Part shown: piece after piece, positions 18,474-28,388 of the stretch
Numbering within the stretch: the first letter of the stretch is position 1
Layout: every line of letters starts with the position of its first letter
Assembly: GCF_000803265.1 (NCBI RefSeq)
Contig: NW_014575402.1
Coordinates: forward strand, 1-64,000
Reading direction: 5' to 3'
Length of the DNA: 64,000 nt
Source: Ordospora colligata OC4
Taxonomy: Eukaryota; Microsporidia; Ordosporidae
The notes under the pieces: model-generated
Told to the model about the DNA's origin: nothing
The model's input: the letters and a program-made list of their open reading frames with translations, nothing else
Database searches by the model: none
Made by a program: the position numbers and the translations under genes

Positions 18474-20678
18474 TTAATTTCTCCTATCTCTGGTTTTCTT
18501 AAACTCATTTGATGTGTTCCATCCTCTTTTCTTATCTGAATAAGATCTTCTATAATGGCCTTGCTTTGGCTCATCTCCGTGATTGATCCTTTCGGATCTT
18601 CTGCCTCTTACATGTGGCGATTCTTTTTCCACAGCTGTTTCATGACCTAAAATGTCATGATCAGTGATTATCTCATCAGCTTTCCTTTCAATATTTACTT
18701 CCTTACTCTTATTCACATTCTCTTCCCCAAGATACATTTCCTTTATGCTTGGAATCACACTCGATTTTTCTATATCACCTTGTTCATACATTCCATTCAT
18801 GCATTCTTCTACACACTTCTTTTCAGAGCATTCGGCCTTAAGCTTGATATACGCATCCTTAATCTTCTTTAGTTTCTCAACAACAATCTTGTATTTCTCT
18901 ATTGCATCATTACTGCGCTTAAGTTCTTCATTGGCTTTGTCTAACTCTGCTTTCAATAAAAAAATCTTTTGTTCCATCCTGTGCATTGTTACAACTACTT
19001 CTTCATTGGCCTCTTGATTTCTCATCGATTCAATCTGCATTTTCATCCCTTCATTCTGCTTCTCTAGTGCCGTCATCTTATCCATAAGATCAAACGTATC
19101 TTCAAGTCCTTCAACCTTATTCCTCAGAAACACATTTTCCTGCTTCAGAATATTTCTTTCCTTACCAAGAAATTCAATTGCATCATCAACACGTCCTTCT
19201 ATTAACGAATACAGGCTTGCTTCCCTTTCAGCTAGCTCATTCTCAACCTTCTCTGCCTCATCAAACATTTTTTTAATTATTCCTTTTTTCATATCCTCTC
19301 GTTTCACAATCCTATTCATAATATCAAAGCACACATCAGATGTATCAACTAACACGTCCTCAATACATTGTGCCATATCTCTAATATCCCAGCCAATCGC
19401 CAAAACTGTTTCTCTCATTTTATTCTCATTCACTCGGTGCATCTCTATTTCCCAGTTCAGCCTTCCTTCTCTATCAATATACTCTTCTACAATCTTCTTC
19501 GCTTGAGACACTTCCTCATCTTGCAAAAAAATCATCCTCTTAAATCTAGTTTGCTCTTCAAATGCATTCTTAAGCTCCAATTCAATTCCATATAGCAATC
19601 CAGAATACTCTCCAAGACTTTTCTTTATCCCCTCAATCTCTCGTCCAATAATCGCAGTTACAGTCGTCCTCTCCTCTAAAATATACTTGTTGTATCTCTC
19701 TTCGCATTCAACTACCTGTGATTTTAACTCCCTAATTCGATTCCTGTCTTCCTTCATTATCAGATTGCATCGGACTATCTCACTGTTCATTTCGCTGAGT
19801 CTCAATGATGCATCTCCTAGTATCGCATTCTTTGCCTTCACATTCCCTAGCTCAATCTTCAAACACATCATCTCTTCTTTCATCTCTTCCATGTATCTTT
19901 GCATTATCTTCTTTTCATTCACTTCGATGGCAACTCGCGATTCCATCTCTCCTTTCTCTTTAAATACCTTATTATACTCAATCTCAAGCATACATCCTCT
20001 TCTATTCATCTCATTGAGCTCATCACACTTCTTTTTATACTCTTCCTTAATATCTGCTCCATCATGAACTCTGGATCGATCTGTAGAAACCTCACTCCAT
20101 CTCTCAAGCTCTTCATTCCTCTTTGTCAACTTCTGAATTAACTTTATTAACTCTAGATTGTCTCTACTTGCCTCAGGCACTTCAGAACTATTCACCAAAT
20201 ACTTCATTTGTTTCTTTTGCTCTAAAATCTTATCTGCAAGTCGTATATTGCTTCTTTCAAGCTCTGCACACTTCCTATTCATCTCCTCTGTTTGCTCTTC
20301 AAACGCTTTCTTTAACTTCTCCACCTCACTTTCTTTTACAAAATATTGACTACTGTCTCCAGTTTTATCTCTGTAGCTGTTTATCTCACCTTTTAAACAA
20401 GCATTTTCTTGAAAACACTGTTCCCTTTGCATTTCAGTCATGCTCAATAACCTCCTCGTCTCTGTAAGCTCTATTTCTTGCTTTATATTCCTTCTCGTCA
20501 TATCCGCAATAACCTCCTCGCATCTCTCAACCTTCTTTTCAAACTCTATCGTCTTCTTCAAACACTCACTCTCATACAAACGCATCTCCTCATCCATCTT
20601 GCTTACCAATATCCCAGGTATTAGCCGCTGCTCATCAGGCGTCAATGCATTCTTGAGCAGCGATGAAACAGGCATCAT
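18474..20678 (-). CDS. long coiled-coil protein
   Basis: 734 aa from the ATG at 20678, preceded by GCCCTA. Residues ~10-30 are a short non-coiled head (SSLLKNALTPDEQRLIPGI); from ~35 to ~640 the protein is one nearly continuous coiled coil rich in Glu, Lys, Met and Ile; the last ~90 residues are polar and basic (HVRGRRSERINHGDEPK, then KKRGWNTSNEFKKTRDRRN). No motor, kinase or membrane segment. Nuclear pore basket (Mlp/TPR), spindle pole or Golgi-tether proteins have this shape; the basic tail would suit nuclear localisation. Not resolved further. Confidence 0.65.
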   Translation of the reverse strand: MMPVSSLLKNALTPDEQRLIPGILVSKMDEEMRLYESECLKKTIEFEKKVERCEEVIADMTRRNIKQEIELTETRRLLSMTEMQREQCFQENACLKGEINSYRDKTGDSSQYFVKESEVEKLKKAFEEQTEEMNRKCAELERSNIRLADKILEQKKQMKYLVNSSEVPEASRDNLELIKLIQKLTKRNEELERWSEVSTDRSRVHDGADIKEEYKKKCDELNEMNRRGCMLEIEYNKVFKEKGEMESRVAIEVNEKKIMQRYMEEMKEEMMCLKIELGNVKAKNAILGDASLRLSEMNSEIVRCNLIMKEDRNRIRELKSQVVECEERYNKYILEERTTVTAIIGREIEGIKKSLGEYSGLLYGIELELKNAFEEQTRFKRMIFLQDEEVSQAKKIVEEYIDREGRLNWEIEMHRVNENKMRETVLAIGWDIRDMAQCIEDVLVDTSDVCFDIMNRIVKREDMKKGIIKKMFDEAEKVENELAEREASLYSLIEGRVDDAIEFLGKERNILKQENVFLRNKVEGLEDTFDLMDKMTALEKQNEGMKMQIESMRNQEANEEVVVTMHRMEQKIFLLKAELDKANEELKRSNDAIEKYKIVVEKLKKIKDAYIKLKAECSEKKCVEECMNGMYEQGDIEKSSVIPSIKEMYLGEENVNKSKEVNIERKADEIITDHDILGHETAVEKESPHVRGRRSERINHGDEPKQGHYRRSYSDKKRGWNTSNEFKKTRDRRN

Positions 20679-20885
20679 TAGGGCTATTTTTTCATCCAAT
20701 ATAACAATCGTACTCGAAACACATTTATTCTCTGTTTACATGCCTCTGCATCAGCACTCTATCACTACAATAACTTATTGCATTTTCATTTTATCAATGC
20801 ATCTTCATCAACTGTTCACATAAATTTTGCATGCATCATTAGTAAGTGTGCGCATAAAACACTATAAATCCATGCCAAATGCTCT
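20679..20885. other. spacer between two minus-strand genes
   Basis: 207 bases rich in TGCAT/ATGCAT words and AT tracts. No CCC-ATG pair, tRNA or open frame worth calling. Confidence 0.45.
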
Positions 20886-21092
20886 TCATGCATTGTTTCC
20901 AAATACCGTTCTCATCCTCTTGAGCTCTTCAGAAACCTTCACAGCTCTTTCAAAAATCCTCTTGGACTCCGCATATCCTCTTGAATCTTCTACAAGGCCA
21001 AGCCGTCGTTTGTTTACCTCGTTCAACACTGCGTTGTATGCCTCGTCTAAATTTTGTGTTTCCATCAGGATCCTGAAAAACAAATCAAGCAT
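20886..21092 (-). CDS. unrecognised 68-aa helical protein
   Basis: The frame runs further upstream, but that part lies inside the V-ATPase gene on the other strand. The ATG at 21092 has a G4 tract five bases upstream (C4 at 21098-21101 on the plus strand), so the gene is 68 codons long. The product is one or two amphipathic helices with a basic end (KVSEELKRMRTVF). M10 (METQNLDEAY) is the alternative start. No family recognised. Confidence 0.6.
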   Translation of the reverse strand: MLDLFFRILMETQNLDEAYNAVLNEVNKRRLGLVEDSRGYAESKRIFERAVKVSEELKRMRTVFGNNA

Positions 21093-21097
21093 TATTA

Positions 21098-21101
21098 CCC
21101 C
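21098..21101. promoter_or_regulatory. C4/G4 tract shared by two divergent starts
   Basis: CCCC lies exactly five bases before the plus-strand ATG at 21107 and, read as GGGG, five bases before the minus-strand ATG at 21092. The two start codons are 14 bases apart, so one tract appears to serve both genes. Confidence 0.6.
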
Positions 21102-21106
21102 ACAAG

Positions 21107-21628
21107 ATGTGGATGATAATATTTTTTCTGATCGGAGCATACATCCCCCTGCATTATCTGAACTACAGCATTCTACAAGGAACCTCTCCATTCCTCTCCT
21201 GCTTTGGAATAGTAATGTGCATTGCACTTTCATCAATAGGCACTGCAAAGGGATACCAGTCAATCGGCAGGTACATGATAGGCGCATCTATAAAATCACC
21301 AAGAGTAGGAACACGAGCCCTTCTTGGAATTGTTATCTGTGAAGCAAACTTCTTTTTCTGCTTAGTCATGTCTAATCTTCTGCTCATAAGGATGAACGAG
21401 GTCAAGTCATACGGAGGACAATTCATATTGTTCACATCTGGATTCATAGCTGGTGTATGTTCGTATTGCTCCTCACTTGCAAGCGGCATTATATGTGCAA
21501 TAATCACAATGATGGACTCGAAAGATCCATCACTGTTCTACAAGCTTGTTTTTCTGGAAATAATTCCAGCAGGGATCGGCATTCTAGGGTTAGTTCTTGG
21601 GCTTGTACTATCCGATAAGGCTGTGTAG
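21107..21628 (+). CDS. VMA16: V-type ATPase proteolipid subunit c''
   Basis: 173 aa, four or five membrane helices. It follows subunit c'' rather than c: TSPFLSCFGIVMCIALSSIG-x-A, the cytoplasmic loop MIGASIKSPRVGTRAL (c'': MIGAGVRAPRITTKNL), and the second helix with ICEANFF, whose Glu matches the essential proton-carrying Glu in FCE of Vma16. The C-terminal pair ends GLVLGLVLSDKA. The c'' subunit sits in the rotating c-ring of the V0 sector and acidifies endomembrane compartments. Yeast Vma16 is 213 aa; the extra N-terminal helix is short here. Confidence 0.85.
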   Translation: MWMIIFFLIGAYIPLHYLNYSILQGTSPFLSCFGIVMCIALSSIGTAKGYQSIGRYMIGASIKSPRVGTRALLGIVICEANFFFCLVMSNLLLIRMNEVKSYGGQFILFTSGFIAGVCSYCSSLASGIICAIITMMDSKDPSLFYKLVFLEIIPAGIGILGLVLGLVLSDKAV

Positions 21629-21838
21629 TATAGAACCTGATCTTGCAAAAATACACATCTACATTTGATCGTTTAAATAAATTGTTGATAAATAGCAAAA
21701 TGTCTTATTATATTATTTGTGGAAGGTTTGGAATCGATTATTTATGCAATATATGCATTCAAAAGTTATAATGCTTGAACAATTCAACGAAGTATCAATC
21801 ATGCGCGTGAATGTAACTATATGTTGAATTGAACCCTC

Positions 21839-24076
21839 ATGAAAATCACAATAGATGACGTTCCTGTGTATTTCCCATATGAATCTGTGTATCCAGAGCA
21901 GCTTAAGTATATGAGGGAAATCAAGAGATGTCTTGAGAACAAGGGCCATTGTCTGATAGAAATGCCGTCAGGCACAGGGAAAACAGTGGCTCTCCTCAGC
22001 ATGACAATAAGCTATCAACTCTACATGAAGGAGCAGAATGTCAGTTTTAAGGTGATATATTGCTCGAGAACTGTTCCAGAAGTAGAAAAGACACTGAGAG
22101 AACTGGACAGGGTAATTGAATACATAAAGACATATCGGTCTATAAGTTTTCTGGGACTGGGATTAACAGGAAGAAGGAATCTTTGCATAAACAAAGCTGC
22201 TACAAAAAGCTTTAACATAGACCTTGCATGCAGAACATTCATAAACAAGCTGGTTGATTCCAAATGCGACTTTTATGAAAATCTTGAAGGTTTCCACGAA
22301 GTTCCTGCGGCTGTTTATGATTTCAATCAGCTGAAGGAAATGGGAGAGAGGCGAGGAATATGTCCGTATTATCTTGTTAGAAGATCAATTCCTGCATGTG
22401 ATTGCATAGTATACACATACAACTACCTTATAGATCCAAGAATATACTCTATTGTCTCAAAAGAGCTTGGTCCTGATTGTGTGGTTATATTTGATGAAGC
22501 ACATAACATAGACAGTCATTGCATAGAGGCATTGTCGATTGAAATTAAGCGGAATGTCCTAGAAGGTGCATCAAGAGCAACAAAGAATCTTGAAGCTTTG
22601 TTGATAGAAAAAGGAGACGTAGCTGACAACATGTTCTCTAACGTGTTTAATGGAAAGAAGCGAGAAAAGTTATCAGAGCCGATCTCAGGCACTATTCCAT
22701 ACTTTTATGCATCTGGAGAATGTGAGTATGAATATATTCCTGGGAATCTTAGAAACTCATTCCACTTTATGTCTGTTATGAAGCGAATAACCGAATTTCT
22801 GAAAACAAAGCTTAAGACAATGCATCTTACAACAGAATCAACAGAATCCTTTTGCAAAAGCATCAAGGAATTGGCATTTGTGGAGAAGAAGACACTAATG
22901 TTCTGCTCCCAGCGCCTAGGAATTCTTTGCCAGGCACTTGGAGTTGATGATGAGGATACTGCACATCTCAAGACAGTAGCTGAACTGTCAACTATGGTCT
23001 CTATGTATTCAAAGGGATTTGTCGTGGTTTTTGAACCATTTGACTCACAGGCATCTACAGTATTCAATCCAACTCTTCGATTGGCATGCCTGGATTCATC
23101 GATAGCAATGGCACCTATTTTTTCAAAATTTAGGAATGTGATAATAACAAGCGGAACACTCAGTCCTATAGATATATATCCAAAGATATTGAACTTTGCA
23201 CCATCAAGAACTGTGGAAATAGGTGCAACTCTTGATAGAAACTCTATCTCGCCTCTAATAATAACAAAGGGAAATGATCAAATGACATTGAGATCATTTA
23301 ATGATGATGGAGATGGTGCAGATCATAACCATGGGGATGCAATGACCACTTCATTTTCACTTAGATCAGATCCTTCAGTTGTAAGAAACTATGGGCATCT
23401 TGTTGTGGAACTTTCTAAGGTTGTTCCTGATGGAATGGTTTGCTTTTTCCCTTCATACATGTATATGGAGGAAATAGTAAGCCTTTGGGCTGAGACGAAC
23501 ATAATTAACGAACTCAGTAAGAACAAGCTTGTGTTTGTTGAGACACCGGATTACAAAGAGACTGAAATGGCTCTCTCAAAATACAAGAAAGCATGTGAGA
23601 ATGGGCGAGGAGCAATGTTGTTCAGTGTTGCCCGAGGCAAAGTGTCTGAGGGTGTTGACTTTGAAGACGGATATGGCAGATGTGTTGTTATGATAGGAAT
23701 TCCATTTCAATATACAGAAAGTGTGCGTCTGAAGAAACGATTAGAGTTTCTAAGGCTTGAATATGGCATCAAAGAGTATGAGTTTCTCACATTTGATGCA
23801 ATGAGGCATGCAGCTCAATGTCTTGGACGTGTACTAAGGAACAAGAACGACTATGGATTGATGGTGCTTGCAGATGAGAGATTTGAGAGGAGTGATAAAA
23901 AAGGCAAACTACCGAAGTGGATCCAGAAGCGCATTGAAGGAGGAAACTGCAATCTTAGTGTGGATATGGCTTTGGCAATTGCAAGGAGATTTTACAGAGA
24001 AATGGCACAAGAATGCATTGCAACAGGAAGCAGCCTTCTGAGTGCAGATGATATACAGAAGTTTTGCTTTGAATAA
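21839..24076 (+). CDS. RAD3: TFIIH helicase XPD/Rad3
   Basis: 745 aa; CCC at 21834-21836 and ATG at 21839. 5'-3' DNA helicase of TFIIH, acting in nucleotide excision repair and as a scaffold in transcription initiation. Landmarks: Walker A MPSGTGKT (42-49), motif Ia YCSRTVPEVEKTL, the Fe-S cluster cysteines at about 115, 131, 143 and 175, DEAH at 219-222, SGTLSPIDIYPKI, the C-terminal helicase motifs around FSVARGKVSEGVDFEDGYGR and QCLGRVLRNKNDYG. All catalytic motifs are intact and length is near the yeast (778) and human (760) proteins. TFIIE-beta, a TFIIH partner, is encoded at 43219. Confidence 0.97.
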   Translation: MKITIDDVPVYFPYESVYPEQLKYMREIKRCLENKGHCLIEMPSGTGKTVALLSMTISYQLYMKEQNVSFKVIYCSRTVPEVEKTLRELDRVIEYIKTYRSISFLGLGLTGRRNLCINKAATKSFNIDLACRTFINKLVDSKCDFYENLEGFHEVPAAVYDFNQLKEMGERRGICPYYLVRRSIPACDCIVYTYNYLIDPRIYSIVSKELGPDCVVIFDEAHNIDSHCIEALSIEIKRNVLEGASRATKNLEALLIEKGDVADNMFSNVFNGKKREKLSEPISGTIPYFYASGECEYEYIPGNLRNSFHFMSVMKRITEFLKTKLKTMHLTTESTESFCKSIKELAFVEKKTLMFCSQRLGILCQALGVDDEDTAHLKTVAELSTMVSMYSKGFVVVFEPFDSQASTVFNPTLRLACLDSSIAMAPIFSKFRNVIITSGTLSPIDIYPKILNFAPSRTVEIGATLDRNSISPLIITKGNDQMTLRSFNDDGDGADHNHGDAMTTSFSLRSDPSVVRNYGHLVVELSKVVPDGMVCFFPSYMYMEEIVSLWAETNIINELSKNKLVFVETPDYKETEMALSKYKKACENGRGAMLFSVARGKVSEGVDFEDGYGRCVVMIGIPFQYTESVRLKKRLEFLRLEYGIKEYEFLTFDAMRHAAQCLGRVLRNKNDYGLMVLADERFERSDKKGKLPKWIQKRIEGGNCNLSVDMALAIARRFYREMAQECIATGSSLLSADDIQKFCFE

Positions 24077-24213
24077 CTACAAAATGTTTGTCTAATAATA
24101 ATGTGTAAGAAGCACATAATAAATGTATTTGTCCTGAACATCAAGTATAAATGAAATATTGCTTCATGAGAGCTGTAGAACAAAAATATTTTATTCTGTA
24201 GAATTATGAGGGT

Positions 24214-24825
24214 ATGTCTGGGACGAGCGATGATGAGTTTAGTGAACTAGATGCTAGTCTTAAAGAATTTGCAAGAAAAAGACAATCGAGACTAAGGAGT
24301 ATGAAGTCTGCACAACAACAAGCAAATGCATCCCAGCATGTAGAGCAAATACCAACTGAGCTAGAATACGAAACCTTACTTAAGTGCGCGATGGCTGTCT
24401 TGAAAAAAGGGAAGGATCAAGGCGAGTCTACAAGAATAAAGCTACCGCTGGATGTAAAACGAGAAGCAAGAAAGACATCAATAAACATAGTGGAAATAGC
24501 AAACATACTTAACAGATCGGTGGAGCACTTGGTGAGTTTCATATCCAATGAGTTGATGGCAACTGGATCTGTGAACAAAGATGGCAAGCTGCTTATAAAG
24601 GGTATGTTTATTAGATCAGAGATACAGGAGGTTCTCAGAAGATATATTGAGCATTTCGTGGTATGCAAGATATGTGAGAATGTTGAAGACACTGAAATTG
24701 TAAGAGAAAAGAGACTCTATTTTCTGAAATGCTCGAAGTGCGGGGGTGCAAGATGTGTGGGCAATGCTGTGGAGGGAATCACAACAAAAGGTAAGGCAAA
24801 GCCACAGCTTAGAGGAATGCTATAA
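24214..24825 (+). CDS. SUI3: translation initiation factor eIF2 subunit beta
   Basis: 203 aa, ATG at 24214 with GGG just upstream. Residues ~45-130 hold the alpha/beta core that binds eIF2-gamma (KLPLDVKREARKTSI; the SVEHLVSFISNELMATGSV helix), and residues ~150-190 the zinc ribbon with CKIC and CSKCGG, ended by a short VEGITT tail. eIF2 delivers initiator Met-tRNA to the 40S subunit. The N-terminal Lys-rich blocks that bind eIF2B/eIF5 in yeast (285 aa) are almost gone: only a short basic patch is visible near residues 15-25. Family certain. Confidence 0.92.
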   Translation: MSGTSDDEFSELDASLKEFARKRQSRLRSMKSAQQQANASQHVEQIPTELEYETLLKCAMAVLKKGKDQGESTRIKLPLDVKREARKTSINIVEIANILNRSVEHLVSFISNELMATGSVNKDGKLLIKGMFIRSEIQEVLRRYIEHFVVCKICENVEDTEIVREKRLYFLKCSKCGGARCVGNAVEGITTKGKAKPQLRGML

Positions 24826-24918
24826 GGCATGTAAGGCTTGATATTTTATATTAAAACGAATTGCTTAATCTATTATTTGCTCCAAATGTGTGTTTTATTA
24901 GCATTTTATTGTTATGAA

Positions 24919-27417
24919 TTATTTATGAATCTGTAAAACCTGAGTAATTGCATTATTCAAGCCTAATGGAATAAAAGGATCGGTTGTAGTTAAGGATACC
25001 ATTGAGATAAGTTCATAATTATTGATATAAATAGGGTTGTTGTAGGTTATTTCAAGTTGAATAAGACCAACAACCATCTCAACGGTGGCCCATTTTATTC
25101 TCCTGAGTATATTATTTTGCACATTATGTGTTATACTATCTGAACCATCACATTTGAAGTGTGTGTTATCTCTAAGTATTTGTGTTATGCATGGAAGAAG
25201 TTTCTCTCGGATTTCAAATGCGTGTTCTAAAATCATTTTACACATTGATGCATCTACAGACCCAAACGCCTCAATTATTCCATATACAAACTCCTTGTGG
25301 TGCGAGCCATCTAGATAAGATAATGCTGATATCAAGGACATGTATATCATCTCATCGTTCCCTTTGTCTGATTCAATCAAAAGATTTGTAAACACCTTGT
25401 AGAATTCATCAAGAAATGGCCTTATTGCAGAAAGACTATTATAAATAGATGCTTCAGCACAACTAATATACACTGACTTTTGACGGATGTATTCAAATCC
25501 AGATACAAAAATTCTGCATTCCTTACACATTGCCACACACATATCTCTCAATACTTTTGACTTTCCCACAAAGTATCTCACAAAGTATCTAGTTGGTATA
25601 TCATTCTTCATAGCCATAAATGCCACAACAAGGCTTTGCATCCGTAAGCCTGCGCCAATATCTCCTCTGAAGTCTGTAGTATAATCTTCAAGGCCATTAA
25701 GTACGTGCTCCTCATACTTCTCAAAATATTCGGTAAAGCATATTGCCTTCATCACATGTATCTTTGTATCAATTGATCCGTGCCTCAGCCACTCTTGGTA
25801 TTGTTTCTCTACTTTATCCATATGTATTTCGTTCCTTGCATTCGCTAATATAAATCCTTCATTACATCTGTTGATTGCCCTAAATATTCGATCTGCAAAT
25901 CTTTTGTTACTTTTCATAAGCATCCAAGCAATCCTTGACACTCCAATTGAATAAACATTCTTGACAAGAAACATATATACGTTCTCAAAAATAGATTCTG
26001 TATCTCCAATATCATTAATGCATATAATACCAGATACATGCTCTATTATTTCTACATACAAGCTTACAAACACTTCAAATTCCTTAAACTTTGCAAAGTT
26101 ACTATCTACCCTTATATTACAGATCAATTCTACAATCTCATTTACTTCATCATCCCTGTCTTGTTTGAAAAACTCTCTTACTAGAACAAATACACCTATA
26201 TAATCAGATGGCGTAGTGATATTGGTTCGAATAATACTACATACTGCATTTTTTGCATCAAAAAAACTTGAAATACAATAACAAGCCTGCTCCTTCACTT
26301 CAATACTTGAATGGAATATGTTTCTTAAAATGCACCTTTCGAATATATCTTGGCTTTGTAACAGCTCCATTACCTTTCCAACTACATTAGAACAGCTTGA
26401 TAACCTCTTTACAGAATGGAAATTTATCAAAGATACAATTTCCTGATCTATCAGTGCAGGAAATTTTCCGACATACTCCAAAACAACAGATGCAGCAGCT
26501 CTCCTACACGATAAAGACTCATCAAGCAATGCACGTGCAGCGGAAAAACAAACAAGCTGCTTGTCAAACGTTGAGCTTCCTCTAACAGTTGCCCACACCA
26601 AAAACAACGATGCTTCACGCATCATCTCTGCATTGTGAACAAATTGATTGTTATACATTCCAGCTTCAATCACAATATCTAACACATCTCCAATATCCTC
26701 ACCATGTAGTGCAAGCATCCCAAGAATCGTCATTATATTTATCCAACTGCTTTCATTTGCAAATATCACCTTACAACGGCTCTTCAACTCAGAGATGGCC
26801 ATAGACATGTCAGCATGCATACAAATCTTTACAAAAGACTTACACAGTACCCATCCTAATCGAGTATCGCTTTCATTTAGCAAATCAAAAAATACCTTGA
26901 GTGTCTCAACACATGGATTACTTGCCATTATCTTTATCTTTGACATCTTAACACTGACTGAATCGTCTTTTAGAATACCATTCGTCTCAACTTTCTTTCC
27001 AAGCACTGAAAGATACTTCAGAAACACATAATATGTTTCTTTAGATACTTTAATCATATTTATAATACATTCAGAATCATTTGAATCTATGTAATGGTTT
27101 GTATTTGTTTTGTAAACTAGCATTGCAAGACATTTCAACGCAATCTTTCTTATATTCATTGTATCTGCAGCTTTCAATAGAACATTTGCAACCTTTTCAA
27201 ACACATCTTGGCTTATTTCAAGCATGAATGGGTTTCTAAGCAGACCAAGCAGCCAACATATTCCTCCATTCATACTGCAAGCAAAAAGCTCGTCAATATT
27301 ATCGAAAACCATCTTGAGATATTTTGTGTCTGTAGGTAGCTGAGAAATGATCTTTTCATACTCTTCATGCATAATAGTGACATTTATACCTCTCAAGATA
27401 CTGCTAATTTCTTCCAT
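24919..27417 (-). CDS. CIN1: tubulin folding cofactor D (Cin1/TBCD)
   Basis: 832 aa from the ATG at 27417, with CCC ten bases upstream; an in-frame ATG six codons earlier is possible. HEAT-like helices fill the protein. The diagnostic stretch at ~270-335 has REASLFLVWATVR, then SLSCRRAAASVVLEYVGKFP and IVSLINFHSVKRLSSC, matching the TBCD segment (R-x-A-x-Y-x-x-W, NCRRAASAAFQE-x-VGR, DY-x-x-V-x-NR). TBCD assembles alpha/beta-tubulin with cofactors C and E. Yeast Cin1 is 1014 aa. A good call from that block; the C-terminal half is too divergent to verify. Confidence 0.75.
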   Translation of the reverse strand: MEEISSILRGINVTIMHEEYEKIISQLPTDTKYLKMVFDNIDELFACSMNGGICWLLGLLRNPFMLEISQDVFEKVANVLLKAADTMNIRKIALKCLAMLVYKTNTNHYIDSNDSECIINMIKVSKETYYVFLKYLSVLGKKVETNGILKDDSVSVKMSKIKIMASNPCVETLKVFFDLLNESDTRLGWVLCKSFVKICMHADMSMAISELKSRCKVIFANESSWINIMTILGMLALHGEDIGDVLDIVIEAGMYNNQFVHNAEMMREASLFLVWATVRGSSTFDKQLVCFSAARALLDESLSCRRAAASVVLEYVGKFPALIDQEIVSLINFHSVKRLSSCSNVVGKVMELLQSQDIFERCILRNIFHSSIEVKEQACYCISSFFDAKNAVCSIIRTNITTPSDYIGVFVLVREFFKQDRDDEVNEIVELICNIRVDSNFAKFKEFEVFVSLYVEIIEHVSGIICINDIGDTESIFENVYMFLVKNVYSIGVSRIAWMLMKSNKRFADRIFRAINRCNEGFILANARNEIHMDKVEKQYQEWLRHGSIDTKIHVMKAICFTEYFEKYEEHVLNGLEDYTTDFRGDIGAGLRMQSLVVAFMAMKNDIPTRYFVRYFVGKSKVLRDMCVAMCKECRIFVSGFEYIRQKSVYISCAEASIYNSLSAIRPFLDEFYKVFTNLLIESDKGNDEMIYMSLISALSYLDGSHHKEFVYGIIEAFGSVDASMCKMILEHAFEIREKLLPCITQILRDNTHFKCDGSDSITHNVQNNILRRIKWATVEMVVGLIQLEITYNNPIYINNYELISMVSLTTTDPFIPLGLNNAITQVLQIHK

Positions 27418-27506
27418 TTGCTCGGATGGGCACATGCCACTCAAGTATTATTATTAATCAGATCATGCGCATGGAAACTAAAACACAATGATGCATTACC
27501 CTGCTA

Positions 27507-28103
27507 ATGGAGAATAATCCAAGGCATAATGGAGGAGGGGATCAAAGAAGAAACACGCAAACACCATGGAACAATTCATACCACAACAGGAATACAATCG
27601 GTGGAGGATACAAACAGCCAAACATTCGCAAATACAATGGAGATCCTGAAGATCCAAGAAGGAGGAAAGTAGATGGCCATACATTTACACACAGTCAATT
27701 CACTGGAGGCAGCTACAGGCAAAGATTTGTATCTGAGCAACAACATCCTAATATGCAAAAATGTGTTGAATTAAGATACGAAACTATTCAAGAGCAGGCA
27801 CAGCATAGAAGCGAGAGGAATGCACTGCGTGCAAAGAGAAACGGCGCACCTTCAAAGTCAATAGGTTTATTTGGACTGGGAGCATACGTTACAGAAGAGG
27901 ACATAACAGAGTTTCTCAAGGAAAAGGTATGTGAAATCCAGAGATATAAAGTGGTGATTGTATATGACAAGTACAAGAAAGTGTCGAAGGGATATGGGTT
28001 CCTGCAGTTTGAAACATTGGATGACGCCATAACGGCAAAAAAGAAGCTTTTAGGACAAACAATAAAAGGAAAAGAAATAAGGATAGACTACTCAATTGAG
28101 TAA
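27507..28103 (+). CDS. RNA-binding protein with one C-terminal RRM
   Basis: 198 aa; CCC at 27499-27501, ATG at 27507. Residues 1-~110 are Asn/Arg/Gln/Gly-rich and disordered (NNPRHNGGGDQRRN, later RSERNALRAKR). Residues ~118-198 form an RRM: RNP2-like SIGLFGLGAYVTEEDI, RNP1 SKGYGFLQFET, and a closing KGKEIRIDYSI strand. The arrangement resembles small SR-like or Tra2/Yra1-type proteins, so a role in mRNA processing or export is inferred. The RRM is complete and ends the protein without an RS tail. Confidence 0.8.
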   Translation: MENNPRHNGGGDQRRNTQTPWNNSYHNRNTIGGGYKQPNIRKYNGDPEDPRRRKVDGHTFTHSQFTGGSYRQRFVSEQQHPNMQKCVELRYETIQEQAQHRSERNALRAKRNGAPSKSIGLFGLGAYVTEEDITEFLKEKVCEIQRYKVVIVYDKYKKVSKGYGFLQFETLDDAITAKKKLLGQTIKGKEIRIDYSIE

Positions 28104-28116
28104 TATTGAAACAGAT

Positions 28117-28240
28117 GATCTTTGACATATGTAAGAAGAAAGAGTAATCTCTGACATGTGTAAGAAAACAAGTAATATCCGAAACATATGCAAGAATGCA
28201 GGTAATCTTTGAAACATGTGTAAGAAGTAAGGATTATCAT
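28117..28240. repeat. four tandem copies of a 29-30 bp unit
   Basis: Degenerate copies built on TTTGAaACATATGTAAGAA...GTAAT, with the ACAT core at 28125, 28154, 28184 and 28214 (periods 29, 30, 30). It starts just after the stop of the RRM gene and lies in the 285-bp gap before the end of PTP2. No reading frame spans it. Confidence 0.7.
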
Positions 28241-28388
28241 AGATCCTGGGCACTTCTCAATATATCCAAATGCAATAGGCACAATAGATAGAACGAAAAC
28301 AAAAGCTAACTATAGATAGCATAGCTGTAGAAAATTACTTAAAATCCGGGTGATTTTTATTAAAAATGACTCTAAGGCCTACATCCTC

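Noticed and set aside
21093..21287. 65-residue extension of the 68-aa minus-strand protein
   Set aside because: Overlaps the V-ATPase c'' coding region; the start signature points to 21092.
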